Assembly: GCF_008831285.2 (NCBI RefSeq)
Contig: NC_045138.2
Coordinates: forward strand, 3,512,143 to 3,576,142
DNA: 64,000 nucleotides
Direction: 5' to 3'
Origin: Nymphaea colorata
Lineage: Eukaryota; Streptophyta; Magnoliopsida; Nymphaeales; Nymphaeaceae
This document shows positions 34,267 to 46,500 of this stretch, piece by piece. The number at the start of each line of letters is the position of its first letter. The stretch's first letter is position 1. Under the pieces are notes generated by a model. That model worked only from the letters and a program-made list of their open reading frames with translations, was not told where the DNA came from and ran no database searches. The position numbers and the translations under genes were made by a program.

Positions 34267-36667
34267 TACCTTCCAGCCTAACAAGCACACCATCAATGTG
34301 AGAGAAGCCCATCAATCATGCTACTTTTTTTTTTTTTTTGGGGTGAGTGGGTTCTTCACCGCCCCAAAGCTAGGCCTTTGTTTTCTCCCAGGCCTCTCGC
34401 TCTCAGGGTTCACAAAGCATGTTATGGGGATGGTTTAAGAAATGAGTGTATGAGAATGGTAATTTAAACCCCTTGTCAATGAACTGTCTTACCGTCTGGT
34501 GTGCTATCCCCTTCGAGGCACGAACGATGCTATTCTAATGTAGGAAAGAGCCATAAAACCTTTCTTTTAGCAGAAAGCGGTGTTCACCCTGCTCGATAAC
34601 ACTCCTACCAAAAGAGTTACTCATTGACACGCTCACTCCATTGCTTTCATGCTTCCTGAGTGATTTATACTTTACCGCCTTTCTTTCACACACGCTTCTT
34701 CTTTTACACTTTCGTAACATTATCCCACTTCTCGCTCCATGCTAAACTACTGGCACTCGCTTTCTCAGACCCTCGTAGCATATTACTTCTGTCTTCAATA
34801 TCAGCCAACCATGGAGTATGGTAAGTGTATTCCATCTGCTGCAAAGCAAACTGTTCATCTCGTGAGACAGTAAGCATCCACGTCAAGGAAATGAGCTATG
34901 AAGGATGGGTTAACCAACGACACTTTCAAATCCGACTCATAACGAAGTCCTTCTATGTAACTCAGGAGTGATGTCGACCATGCTCTCTGCATCAATCATC
35001 ATCTTCACCCCACTTTCAATTAGCTTTTCATCAACTAGCTTTTATTTTTCTGATTCTATGCCTCTTCTTGATGTTTTTTCTTCATGCATCTTTATTGCTT
35101 TTTATGATGATTTGTGTAACTCTGGCTACAGTTGTCACCAGATTTTGGTTTTAGTGTCTTCCCATTTGACTCTCTCTCTAAATGATAAAGTGCCGTTATG
35201 TTAGAGAAACTGAGACGATTGCAGTCCCTATAGAACAACAGTCACGACCAAGCTCCAGAAATGTGATAAACAGCGGTGAAAGGTAGAGACAATATGCCAA
35301 ATATCGACACCGTTAGATACTTACAGACACTGCTGCGTCTGTGATTCAGCTCGTTGATAAATGAATCATACAACTTTGTAGTTACTTGATCTTATGTACC
35401 AGTGGTCGGCAGTTCTTTCAAATTTGCATAAGCAAAGACAGGAATAGGCGAATAGCACAACCATTCTCCATGTCAGAAGACTCAGAACCCCCAGAGAAAG
35501 GATAAGAACAGAGTCATCATTAACATAAAAATCAAACCTGATTTAGTAATTGTTCAATTGCACGAACTCCTTGGGCTCAATGACTAACCGCGTCTCCCAT
35601 TAAAAGCTTAGAAAACCATGACATGCCTAATGATAGGCTCACCCAACAGAAGAACGATCTTCAAATTAAATTTCATTTGCGTCAATGCCTTCAGCTCTTA
35701 CAAGCGACTGGAATGCATAATGTTCTCCGACCCATTGACACCAACAAAAGATAAGCAATAAAACAATAAATGCAGTTACAAAGAGCCAGGTTTTCATGAG
35801 GAGAATCGAGATCGTACCTAGACGTACAACTCAGGCCAAACCAAAGAAACTATCAACCGGGAGTTGCACGCGCAGTGAAAGTTCGCACTATAACAAGACG
35901 ATCGATCACCTTGCACATTCCTCTGATACAAGGAAATTGAAAACGCAATAATGTGTTACTAAGTGGAATGGAGTACAGAAACTGAAATTTGTGGCCACCA
36001 AGTGACAAATTCCAACCATACGTCTACTCAGTTGTGGACATAGAATTGCATGCGACATGGGTACAAGGCAATATCTGAAACAAGTAACTATTCTGCATAA
36101 AGACGCGAAGAACTGAGAGAAATGCCACAATGCTCTCCTTTTCTTCTTCAATGGAATAAGGAGTATGCTCAATCTAAACAATAGACAGCGCCCGCGTCTC
36201 AAAACCTTTCCACATTTAAAAATTAAACAACCTAAAGGACATCAAGAAGAGAGAATTGCGAAGATACTAACGAAATCCAAGCCAAGTAAAGCAGAGATAA
36301 TGAAACAATAACTTAACAGGGCATGCATTCATTCGCAAATAATGGAAGCACCTAAATAACCAGATAACATTAACCATTTTCAATTACTCATACGCTAACC
36401 AGGGAGGGGGAGGTTATTCAGGGAAAAGAAAGAAAAAGCAAAACGAAGAGTTTTGTTCTGTTCACTTCTCCGTCTATGAATCAAAAATCCCTTCAGAAGA
36501 TCCGAAAAGGAGGAATATTTCAATGCCTAAAGCTAAACAAACAGACAAGCAAGTAGAAACATTAGAAACCGAGGAAACGAAACTACTTTCTCTTTTCCAG
36601 TTCTAATTTTCACTTCCCAGCGGCAAAAGGGGAAAGAAGGGGCTGCACTGCCGCTCTCTTTGCTGTC
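34267..36667. other. Intergenic region, no gene recognised
   Basis: No supported gene. Minus-strand frames at 34535-34720 and 34704-34886 (containing DEQFALQQMEYTYHTPWLAD) look mildly protein-like, but I know no family they fit and stops interrupt the surroundings. The part from about 36400 to 36667 is likely 3' UTR and flank of the ribosomal protein gene. Confidence 0.55.
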
Positions 36668-37168
36668 TCAGGCTTCCGGTATTTCCACGTCGCCGTCCGT
36701 GATCTCCGTTTGCAGGTCCTTGGGATCCTTGCCATCGACGGTGCAGCCGACGGAGACGCATGTGCCAAGGATCTCCTTGACGGTGCCGGCGAGGTCCTTG
36801 GCCATGGACCTGGGCTTCATAACGCGGGCAATCTCGATGACATCGTCCAAGGAGATGTTGCCATTGTGCTTGATGTTCTTTGTCTTCTTCCGGTCGCGCT
36901 CCGGCTCCTTCAGTGCCTTGATGACGAGGGCGGCGGCGCTGGGAACGACGAAGACCTTGGCCTGCCGGTTCTGGACAGTGAGCTTCACGGTGACGCGCAG
37001 GCCCTTCCAGTCCTTGGCCGTTTCCTTGGCGATGTCTTCTCCTATCTTCTTCGGCGACAAACCCAGAGGCCCGATCTTCGGCGCCAGAGACGACGCCGCC
37101 CCGACTTCTCCGCCCGTCACCCGGACGTACACCTCCACGATCTGCGTCGGATCGAACTTCGGCGGCAT
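36668..37168 (-). CDS. RPL12: 60S ribosomal protein L12 (uL11)
   Basis: A single uninterrupted exon of 166 aa, the normal length for eukaryotic L12. The protein sits at the base of the ribosomal P stalk in the GTPase-associated centre and contacts 28S rRNA. The N-terminal domain starts [16 protein letters not shown] and contains [32 protein letters not shown] uL11 sequence; the C-terminal RNA-binding domain includes [21 protein letters not shown] and ends in GDVEIPEA. The ATG is preceded by a CAG-repeat leader and a pyrimidine-rich 5' UTR (CT-rich on the coding strand). No TATA box is evident; GAACCCTAGG about 100 bp upstream resembles a telo-box, common in plant ribosomal protein promoters. 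No defect is seen. Confidence 0.97.
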   Translation of the reverse strand: MPPKFDPTQIVEVYVRVTGGEVGAASSLAPKIGPLGLSPKKIGEDIAKETAKDWKGLRVTVKLTVQNRQAKVFVVPSAAALVIKALKEPERDRKKTKNIKHNGNISLDDVIEIARVMKPRSMAKDLAGTVKEILGTCVSVGCTVDGKDPKDLQTEITDGDVEIPEA

Positions 37169-39425
37169 CGCTGCTGCTGCTGCTGTTGCTTTCCCTGTCT
37201 TTGAGTAGGGAGGGCGGAGACGCGGAAGAACGAAAGAAGAAGAAGAGACCAGAAATCCTGCCTAGGGTTCACTTCTTTCTTCGGGTCATGCACAACACAC
37301 AAGCGATAGATACTGCGTTGTGGGTGCAAACAGGATCGGGTCCCATGGTACACATCCCCTAATCCAAATCTCCTAAAAAACAAACCGGGTTCCAGTTAAC
37401 CCAATATTTATCCGATCATGAAGTAGAATTGAGAGATTTCTAAACTCACACTTGCTTTTATTCTATTTCTTTACGTTTCTAACTATGCAAAAAGTTTCTG
37501 TTTATTCCGATTTTTTGGTAGAAAAAGAAAACTGAATTCAATTCGTGAACAGAATTGGTTTTTTTTTTATTTATGTTTTCTCAGTGACTCATCAAGGATC
37601 ATGGAACTCAGTTGCTGCTAAATAATTGAATTCGTATTGCATTTTTTCCATCCTATCCAAAATGGCAGGTTGCGTGGATTTTTTGAGACACATTTAGATC
37701 TGCGTTCTTCTTTTCAAAGTAGATGTCTTTTTGTTTGACGCTTGCTAGTTTTTGTTATTTAGTTTGTTGTGATCATAATTATTGCTTTGAGTTCGTCCAA
37801 ACCTATCAAGTATTCATAATGCTTAAGTACTTTTCAGATTTCTTTACTAAGGTTCATAATTGATAAAAAATTCCTTGTCTTCCTATTATTTATGTTCCTC
37901 ATCTGTTTTGGTGGTGTACACACTTATCCGATCCAATAGAGAATGGTTTAGTTATGTTTCTTTTGCTCCAATAGAGAATCGTTTAATTATGTCAAAACAT
38001 TGTAGAAATCTTATTCATAGTCAACACATGTCAAAGAAAGTTTCTCTTTTTCCTTTTATCATTAAGTAAACTCATGCCTTGTGCTCGTTGAAAAGAACAA
38101 AAAAAAAAAAAAAAAAAAAATCTCAGGTGCAAATGCATGAGTTGTCTTCTCTTGTTTAGTTTATACTGGTGTCTGATCGGTATGGTTCTTGTTTTACGTG
38201 CAGAGTATTGTTACCACACACACAGTAGTAGATGAGCTCGTCAGCTTGGCTCACATTCAACCAATGGGTAGCTAGCTATAAAATGCATATAACATGAAAA
38301 GGTTGGGCATTTGCCTTGGTTTAATCTGAGATACAATCAGTGAAGTAAAATAAGCAAAACAGATACTGTTTGACTAAGTTTCTTCCAAGTATATGAAGAA
38401 CAAGAAAACGAGATATTGGTGGTGACTGACAGTGTAATTGATAACACTGACATTGACGTTGGTGGTAGCAGTGGTTGCAAACTGTTGATGTGGTGAAGCA
38501 GGAACCAGTGATGGTTGCGGTTGCAATAGTGTTGTCAGAAATGGTCATGGTAGGAGCAGCATTCATAGTGATAGAGGAATGGAGATGATGAACTCTAAGT
38601 CAAGTCAATCAACAAATGCACACAGCTATGGATCTTCATGATTTCATCAACAATAAACGATTATGAACAGCATCGCATAAGTACAGTGAAGAACTTTTGC
38701 ATCGACAAGTTCTTTTGAAACCGATGAAACAAATAGAACTCCGAATCAAGAAGCAGCAGGTAGAAATATTAACAAGGTAGTTGACTTCACCACGCCGCCC
38801 CAGATGCAAAGGGTTATGATCTATTCAAATTGGTTAAAGGTGGCAATGAAGATGATCATGATGACCGTCAGAGTATATGATATTATCCCTCCAACTAACC
38901 TAACTACCAAATATTATTTAATGGTCATGACTTTGGAAAATATATGCGACCATTCATCTTTGGTATCGCTTGATTGTCCAGAATAATTTAAGGTTCGCAA
39001 TGAACGGTCTATCTTTTTATGCGCGTAGCTGTCTTGGTATCCAAGAAGCATGCAAAAATTGAACGGTCGTGATCACGAGCAGATGTCGATCTACCATTAC
39101 ATGTTTATCCATATCAACCACTAAACGTTTCCTCATTATGTGTATTAAATTTAAAAAAAAAAATAGGAAGAGAGAGAGAGGAAGAGAGAAATGAGGGGGA
39201 GAGAGAGAGAGAGGAAGAGAAAAGATGTGCAAGGCGGCGGCACTGAGCTCAAAGCAACTTCCAGTTCACCAACAAAGCTATACGGATAAAAAAGGGCAAA
39301 AAAGTTGACAGGGGTACCACAAAAGCCCACGCATCCACGGTCATAATTACAAGGATGACCCTTTGCCCCTAGAGAATCCCAAAAATGGTAAGGGACAAGA
39401 GGAAACTCCGAGCAGAGATTCTCGA
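37169..39425. other. Intergenic region between RPL12 and the receptor kinase
   Basis: The first 250 bp hold the RPL12 leader and promoter. The rest is AT-rich with a poly(A) run at 38099-38120 and a (GA)n-rich stretch at 39170-39225. No gene or known repeat is visible. Confidence 0.6.
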
Positions 39426-41362
39426 TCAGTGGATCAGGTTGGAACCAACGCGGTCCAGAGTCTCGGAAGCGAGGCGCATCCGCGGCCGGACCTCCGGGTC
39501 CTCCGCCGTGCAAGCCAGGGCCAGGTGGAACACGGCCAACACCTCCCGCTTGGCGTGCACTTCCTGCAGCAACTTCGGGTCCACGATCTCCGGCATTGGC
39601 CGCTCCTCCTCGAACGCCCGCCTAACCCACCGCTCCAGCTCCATAGCCCCGCACCGCCTCGGCCGGGACTCCGGGGACAGCCCGGTGAGAAGCTCCAGCA
39701 GCACGATCCCAAAGGAGTAGACGTCCCACTTCTGGGTGGGCCTGCTCCCGACGATGCGGGCCTCGGGAGCTGCGTACGCTGCCGACGACGGCCCCGGAAT
39801 AGGTGGCGGAGGGGCGTCGAAGCCCTTCGTTTGCTGCTGCTGCTGCGGTCCCCCGCCACCAGTCGGCGGAGTCCGAAGTCGGAGATCTTGGCATCCAGTT
39901 GACCGTCGAGGAGGACGTTGGTCGACTTGATGTTGCCGTGGACGTACCTCTTGGGGCCGCAGTCGTGGAGATACGTAAGCCCCCTCGCCAGCCCTTTTCC
40001 GATCCCCAGCCTCCTCTCCCACGAGAGCTCCGGCACCGTCGACAGCGCCGTCCGGCAGTGTAGCGCGGAGTGGAGGCTCCCGTTGGGGATGTAATCGTAA
40101 ATAAGGAGTTTCTCGTCTGGCGCCCAGTAATAAGCCAGAAGCCTGACAACGTTCGCGTGGCGGAGCCGGCCGATGGCCTCCACCTCCGCCTCGAACTCCC
40201 TGAACCTCTGCCACCCTCCCTCCGCCAGGCGCCTGACCGCCACCGCCTCCCGGCGGGCGGGTCCCAAAACCACCTTGTAGACGATTCCCGAGCTGCCCTT
40301 CCCGACGACGTAAGCGGAGGCCCTCAGCAGCTCCTCCATCTCCACCCCGAACCCTTCGTCCAGTATGCAGAAACTGCCGTTGGGTCCTTCATCCGCATTC
40401 CTCGGCAAGTAGCCCTCCTTGAGAGGCACGCCGCCGCCCTTCTCTCCGAACCCACCACCGCCTCGACGCTGCCACCGCCACCCCTTCCGCCACCAGACTA
40501 GCAGAACCCCGGCCGCGGACACCGCGACAAGGACGATTGCGGCCCCAGAAACCACCCTCCTCCGGCCGTTCCATCCGTCCACAGGAGGCGAGTCCACCAG
40601 AACGGCCGATTCCGGCTGGATCATCGTGGCGTTCGAGGGCTTCCTGCAGGGGTTCTGGAGGGGAAAGCCGCAGAGGAGCGGGTTTCCCACGAAGGCGGAG
40701 GGACCCTGGTTCGCGAGGGAGCCATATTGAGGGAGGGGTCCGCTGAGGTTGTTGAACCGGAGATCTAGGCTGACGGCGATTGGAATGCTGCCTAGGGACT
40801 CCGGCACGGGGCCGGAGAAGCCGTTGTAGGAAAGGTTGAGAGTGCCAGAGAGTGCGGACAGGTTGCCGAGCTCCGGCGGGATGGATCCGTTCAAGCGGTT
40901 GTTGGACAGGTCGAGCTGCACAAGGTCGGGGAGGTTGCCGATAGCTGGCGGAAGGGTGCCGACGAAGGCGTTGGTGGAGAGAACAAGGCGCTGGAGGAGG
41001 GAGCAGGAGGCAATGGCAGGGGGAATAGGGCCAGAGAGGTTGTTCCCAGGGAGGGAGAGGTGACGGAGGGAAGGGAGGGCGCCGATCTCGGAAGGAATGT
41101 ACCCCAAGAGGCGTTTCCCTGGGAGGGAGATGCCGGCGACCCGGCCGGAGATGCAGCTGATGCCGGTCCAGCGGCAGGGGGAAGGGTCGGACTCCACCCA
41201 GTCGGAGAGCGCACGGGTGGGATCAGAGGTGATGGCAGACTTGAGGGCGAGGAGAGAGAGCCCGTCCGGCGTGAGGGAAGAAACCGGCGTTGAGAAGAAG
41301 AAGAGTGCCACCGCCGAAAGGGCGAAAAAGATGGCGCAGAGGTGTGGAACATACGCCGCCAT
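39426..41362 (-). pseudogene. ZAR1-like LRR-III receptor kinase, frameshifted in the kinase domain
   Basis: The frame from 41362 encodes a signal peptide (MAAYVPHLCAIFFALSAVAL...), an LRR N-cap, about six leucine-rich repeats, a juxtamembrane Pro/Ser region, one membrane helix (GAAIVLVAVSAAGVLLVWW) and a kinase domain with glycine loop GKGSSG. The usual VAVK lysine is Arg (VAVRRL) and HRD is replaced by HGN (YVHGNIKSTNVLLD), while DFG is kept; this marks an atypical, perhaps inactive kinase, as is common in this subfamily. Near residue 508, in an AGC repeat (about 39832-39848), the conserved reading moves to another frame: YAAPEAR, DVYSFGIVLLELLTG and EVRPRM continue there to the stop at 39426-39428. 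The first frame stays open to 39434 but its last 130 or so residues are Arg/Ser/Pro-rich noise. This is either a one-base indel or a sequencing/assembly error. ZAR1 itself acts in the Arabidopsis zygote; a shared role is only a guess. Confidence 0.88.
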
Positions 41363-42914
41363 TACTGCTTTCTCTCGCTCCCTTTTCTCCGTCGCCTTCC
41401 GTTTTCTTTCCGAACATGCAACTTTTTATTTTTCATGCAACTTTGAGTGAGAGAGAGAGAGAGAGAGAGTGTGGCAAAAATCAGATGCGTCTTTATGACT
41501 CTAATTTTTTTTGTGATTCCTGCCGTTCTTTCACCGATCCAAAATTTGAAAACCATTTCAACTCCCTGATCCAAATCTGAAATGAAATTTAGGATATCCT
41601 TTCTCGATAAGGATGCACCTAAAACTTTAAAATGCTGAGATAAGAAGCAGTGTGTGGGCTGCCACTCTTGCCCCTTTTAAAAACAACATTTTATCTTTGA
41701 ATCATTATATTGACATGTTGCTTTGTTCTGGATGGAAGAGATGCCAAAGATGCTTCCAACTTGGAAGTTCATGAACTTGGGCATGCATAATAGCGTGATG
41801 CCAAAAACAGTTTGTCATTTTCACCTCCAAGTCTCAGGTGCAACGTCTGTTTACATATTTTCGAAAACACTATAATAAAATGGCTTGTAATTTTGCTTAT
41901 TTCCTTTTTCCGGTGGCTGGCGCGCCGCCGGAAAAGCCCGGCCCCGGTCTGACCACCAAGGCTCGAGGCCTGAGCCCGGACCCAGCTCAATTATAATTTG
42001 AAAAAAGACAATAAAAAAAGGAGGTCCTTCTGCTTGCCTCGGGTGCTGGGGGCCCGTAGAGTCGGAGATATTTAATTCCTCTGCAGGGACTCCGAGAGAC
42101 GAATCGTGCCTCATTCATTCAGCAGTGGACGTGTTTTTAACCTTCTTCATTTCATCGTGGGAGCCGTTCGAAATTCAAACCGCCTGTCCATATTCTTTTC
42201 TCTCTTAATGGATTAGATTACCGGGTTCCGTCGGTACCCGATCCGACCTGGACAAGATTCTTTACTTTATATATATACATATAAAACAAGTGATGGTGAG
42301 TTTTTTTTCCAAATGGGAGAAAAGAAATAAAAAAAAAAAAAAAACAATACAGTGGGGGGATGGGGTTTGACCAAAAGGGTCTTACAACTCTCGCCAGCGC
42401 ATTCAAAATTTGAATGCACGAAGAGCAACGAGGTAAGGGTAGTTCCGGAACCAACGGGGTGGGGCGGGGGTAAGATCGTCCACATGTCCCAAGGGCATCA
42501 GTCACCTGACGAAACTCGCCTTCCTTTTTCATTCTTAGTATTTTTATTAAAGCTGCGACGTATATCTGGAATGCCGATCCGCGACCCGCTCGTTCGGAAA
42601 CGGAAAATGTGTCCTCCCGAAGCGGACAGCTAGGCACCCGACCCGATAGAAATCGGAACACCGATTCAGTCGACGTACCAACCATCCCATTCTTTAAGTT
42701 TTGGGAAACCGAAACTCGGCCGGTGGTACCAGCGTAATAAAGCAGGATATCTCGGGCATTACGCGAAAGCCTCCGCATCGAGAGCCCGAAGACGAGGACG
42801 CGTCGGTCCCGGTCATCTCACAAAAGAAGATATAAAAAAAAAACCACGCGGATAAAAAGACGCAAACGTCAGAAAGAAAAAAAGGAAAGGACGGCCGCGT
42901 CCTCCGTGTTCCCC

Positions 42915-42924
42915 AAACCCTAAA
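42915..42924 (+). promoter_or_regulatory. Telo-box upstream of the PHD gene
   Basis: AAACCCTAAA matches the plant telo-box. A second copy in the other orientation, TTAGGGTTT, lies at 43255-43263 in the probable leader. Confidence 0.5.
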
Positions 42925-43134
42925 TCGTCTTTCGAGAACCGCCTCGGCCCTCAGCCCCTCGAAAGAAGGGAAGCAATAAAGGGAGGACCGCAGAGAAATT
43001 TTATTTCGCTGGGTGGCCTTTTTCGTCTGTTCTGTTCCTTGCCAAACAGAGAGAGAGAGAGAGAGAGAGGCGCGTGAAGGAGGAAGCAAAAGGGTTTTCG
43101 AAAACCGCCTTTTTTTTTCAAAACCGCTTTCTTC

Positions 43135-43142
43135 TTTAAATA
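43135..43142 (+). promoter_or_regulatory. TATA-like element of the PHD gene
   Basis: TTTAAATA lies about 410 bp upstream of the ATG; it would place the start of a leader free of ATGs near 43165. Assignment by position only. Confidence 0.4.
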
Positions 43143-43546
43143 CCGGAGCGAAAAACAGGGAAAAAGATAACCTCAGAAAAACCGGGTTTCCTGAACCGCC
43201 TTCCTTCACCAAACGCAAGAAAGACGAACATCGAACGAAGATTTTTGCCCCTAATTAGGGTTTCAGCCTTCCTCCGGACCCCCAACTTCTGCCAGAGAAG
43301 AGAGAGTTTGAGAGAGGGAGATCTGTTGGTTTTGTTTTCTTTTTGATCTGCAAAAAAGATTCCGACCAAAACTAAATTAAGAAGGGGAAGAGGAAAACCG
43401 GGGAGATCTTCACGTTGATTTCGTGAGACCCTTCGCTCCGAATAGAAATCTAAACCTAAACTTCGAAACCAACGAACCGAAAGAATTTTGACAGGCGAGG
43501 AATCGAGGAAGCCCACATCGAACAAGGATCGACGCGTCCCGCAGCG

Positions 43547-46500
43547 ATGGTGGTCAACAACCCGAGGCCGTGCAAGAGGCTCAAGAGGAGGGTGACGGCC
43601 GAGCTATTCGACCTTCGCGGCTTCCCCCCTCCCGGCTTCGCCGATCTATACGGTCCCGCGCCCTTCCGCACAAGCATCCGATCCTTCCTGTCGAGGTTCG
43701 TGGGTTCCCCCCAGACGCCGGCCTCGCTCCTCCCGTCCCCAAATCTGAGGGCTTGGCAGATCGTCTTCCAGGTCGGTGGGGGGGAGATCGACGGCGGAGC
43801 TGCCGCCGTCACGCTCAACGTCGTCGAGGAAGACGTCTCTCTGTCCAGATCCGTCTATTGCGACCACTGTCGCGTCGTCGGTACGTCTCTCTCTCCTTCC
43901 TTCCGACGCGCGAGACCGCCTGATCTGACGGTTTCCGGCCATAGGGCGCGGTTTTCCGGCCAGATCTGGTTTTTACCTTTCTTTCCCGTCAATTTTTTCG
44001 GCCGGTAGAGGCTCCGGCTTTCGGTCACGAGCACCAATAGGGTCAAGACACGTGTGCTGGCAGTTCTCATCATGTTCGTCATTGTACAAGTTGACTGGGG
44101 CTGTTTTAGGAAAAATGTTAACTAGAACGTTCCGTCTGTTCTGGCTTAAAGGAAACGACGCCCAATTCATTGTTTGTGACGAAAACGCCCTCCGGGTTTT
44201 GGTGTCGTGGCTCCTTGTGTCCGCCATTAGATTGACGAAATTGGCCCTGGCGCCTCTCTGCCAGCATCTTTCCCGCTCTTTTCCTTTTTCTGCAAGGAAA
44301 AAGAATTCGGCCCATAAACGGAGACTGAGAGGAGGACCGACCCCACTACATGCAGGTGGGTCCAGGGCGATAGGCTCGTACTTAGCGACTTGTTCCCGTC
44401 TGGATATTTGGGTTCTTTATACTATAGAGGCTCAACCTGTGACTTCTATAGTTGTTAATGTTCTTTTTTACTAGCTTTTTTTTACTGAGGTACATGGTAG
44501 GTCCAATTAGACGTCGAGCTGGTCCATGTCACCATCCGGTCCCTTCTTTTGTTTCTCTGTTTTTTTAATGCTCGGGCTGCTGATGGTGGGTTGGAGTTGG
44601 GTTGGCTTTCTACCGTCGTGCTTACAGTTTGTGTAATTTGGAATCGCAGGGTGGAGCTCACATCCTGTGTGTAACACTCGTTATCACTTCATCATTCGAG
44701 CAGACAACAGTTCCTTGGATGGGTATCCGCAAACATGTACGGGGTGTGGATCATGCCTCCCTTCTCTCAATTCAAGGCAAGGTTTCTTCTTCTCCTTTCT
44801 TTCTTGCTGCCTTATACTAGTGCTTTCTGCTCTTCTCGTTTCATCTTAGGAAATCTCTTTTTCTCCCGTACGTTCATATGGAGTGTGTCATAATCTCCCT
44901 GTCAACTAGGATTTTTTTAGTGATACATTTTTGTTTATTGGATTCCTTTCCGGTGGTTGGTTTGTCAAATGCGTTAGTGTGTGAAAACATATTGATCTTT
45001 GAGAGGTGGATCACTTGCGTTGTCAATTTGTTAAAACTTGACATTCCTATGATGAAAGTTCTTGATAGCAGAGCTTCGGCTGTATGCCTAAGGAGAGTGG
45101 TAGCACACTCATGTCGTCGAATTGTTTTTGAAGATTATTATAGTTCCTTCAGGATGATTCTATTGTTGTTTGTTACATAGGACTGCCAAAGTCAATTGTT
45201 TCACTCGCTTGTGATCTTTAGGTGTAAATCGTGTCGTCACCAGATAACTGCGAATGATCTGGAAGACTGGGCTTACCTTCAGTTGGACAATCCAACTCAC
45301 CTGTTGCATGGAGTTGTCCACTCCAATGGCTACGGTCACCTTCTTAGAGTCAATGGACGAGAAGGTGGCTCTAAGCTTCTATCAGGATGTGAAATCTTGG
45401 ACTTCTGGGATAGGCTATGCAACATGCTTAGAGTCAGGTGAGATTTTGGAAGTTGGATTGCTTTCATTTTAAATCATTGGAATGGTTTCCATAACTCTTT
45501 TATTTAATGGAGATTTTGCTTGCTTCTGTTTTCCTGGTTGAAGAAGTGTGCTTAATTTTCTTGTTTTGCTAGTTAATTACTCCTTAGTCAGTGTTTTGCT
45601 GATTTCCAAGACGGTTATTACAAGGTTAAATATTGTCGAAGAACTTACCAACATAACTAGGCATGGGCAATGTTTTCCTTCGCATAGGAACCCCTTATGT
45701 TGAAGTGGCGAAAGGTGGATCGCCTAGAGGGTACCTTGATCATCATGATTCAAATAACCTGTGCTTTATAGCAAAGCTAACTACAAGTAATTGATTCTTG
45801 TGAACTTGGAGATCAAGGATCATTGCCTTGTAGCCTCAATAACAGATTTAACTTCCTCAACACCTCTGCTTCATTAATCGAACTTCTCACCCTCGCTGGG
45901 TGAAATTTATTAGTCAATTTGACTTGGTCCTCCTTAAAACCTTGTCAATATTCATCAGTAAATAGTAATATTCTATCCCTAAACCCATGTCAGCTTGATG
46001 AGTTCAGGGACCTTTGTCCTTTGCCTCTCCCGTTCTATCATGTTTCTCGCATGGCAGTCTCACACTTCACATTTTTTGGACTTGGAAGTAATCTCTTGGC
46101 TCAAGCGACTGTTGATGGACCTGTTTATAGAGTTAACAGTTCCCACCTTCCTGGTCCCTCCCATAACATAGGGGAGCACAGATGACAAGCCTTGAGCTTC
46201 CGGCCGTTTAAATTTTTGCTTATTGTTGGATTATTTTTTCTATAATTATGCTGTTTGGTGCTTGGACATTCTATCATCATTATACATGTCAGAAGTTCTG
46301 TAACTTGTCAAGTGAACTTAGTTTTCATATGTCAATGTAACTTACACATTGCTCTTAAGCTAGGTTTTCCTTTCATGTCTAAATGATGTTGCCTTGTATC
46401 TGAAGACAGGTGGAGAGAGCTATTTGAAAAAATATCACTTAAAAAGGGGGAAAAGAACAATGAGTAAGATGGAGAGAAATATTTTGAAAAAGGAAGAAAA

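Larger units (their letters stand above)
41363..43546. other. Divergent intergenic region (receptor kinase / PHD gene)
   Basis: The region carries the promoters of two divergent genes. Near the kinase start there is a (GA)n run at 41449-41470; toward the PHD gene there are a (GA)n run at 43050-43069, telo-boxes and a TATA-like element. From about 43145 to the PHD ATG I see no upstream ATG, which fits a 5' leader. Overlapping frames here on both strands lack known motifs. Confidence 0.6.

Noticed and set aside
34535-34886. Minus-strand frames with DEQFALQQMEYTYHTPWLAD
   Set aside because: Possibly a gene fragment, but I cannot link them to a family or to further exons, so no gene is called.
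39426-40214. A separate minus-strand protein overlapping the receptor kinase
   Set aside because: Its second half is the kinase C-lobe continued after a frameshift, and its first half is the out-of-frame shadow of the kinase N-lobe; it is not an independent gene.
43570-43942. Alternative-frame and antisense frames over PHD exon 1
   Set aside because: Arg-rich shadows of a GC-rich exon; the family motif is in the frame starting at 43547.
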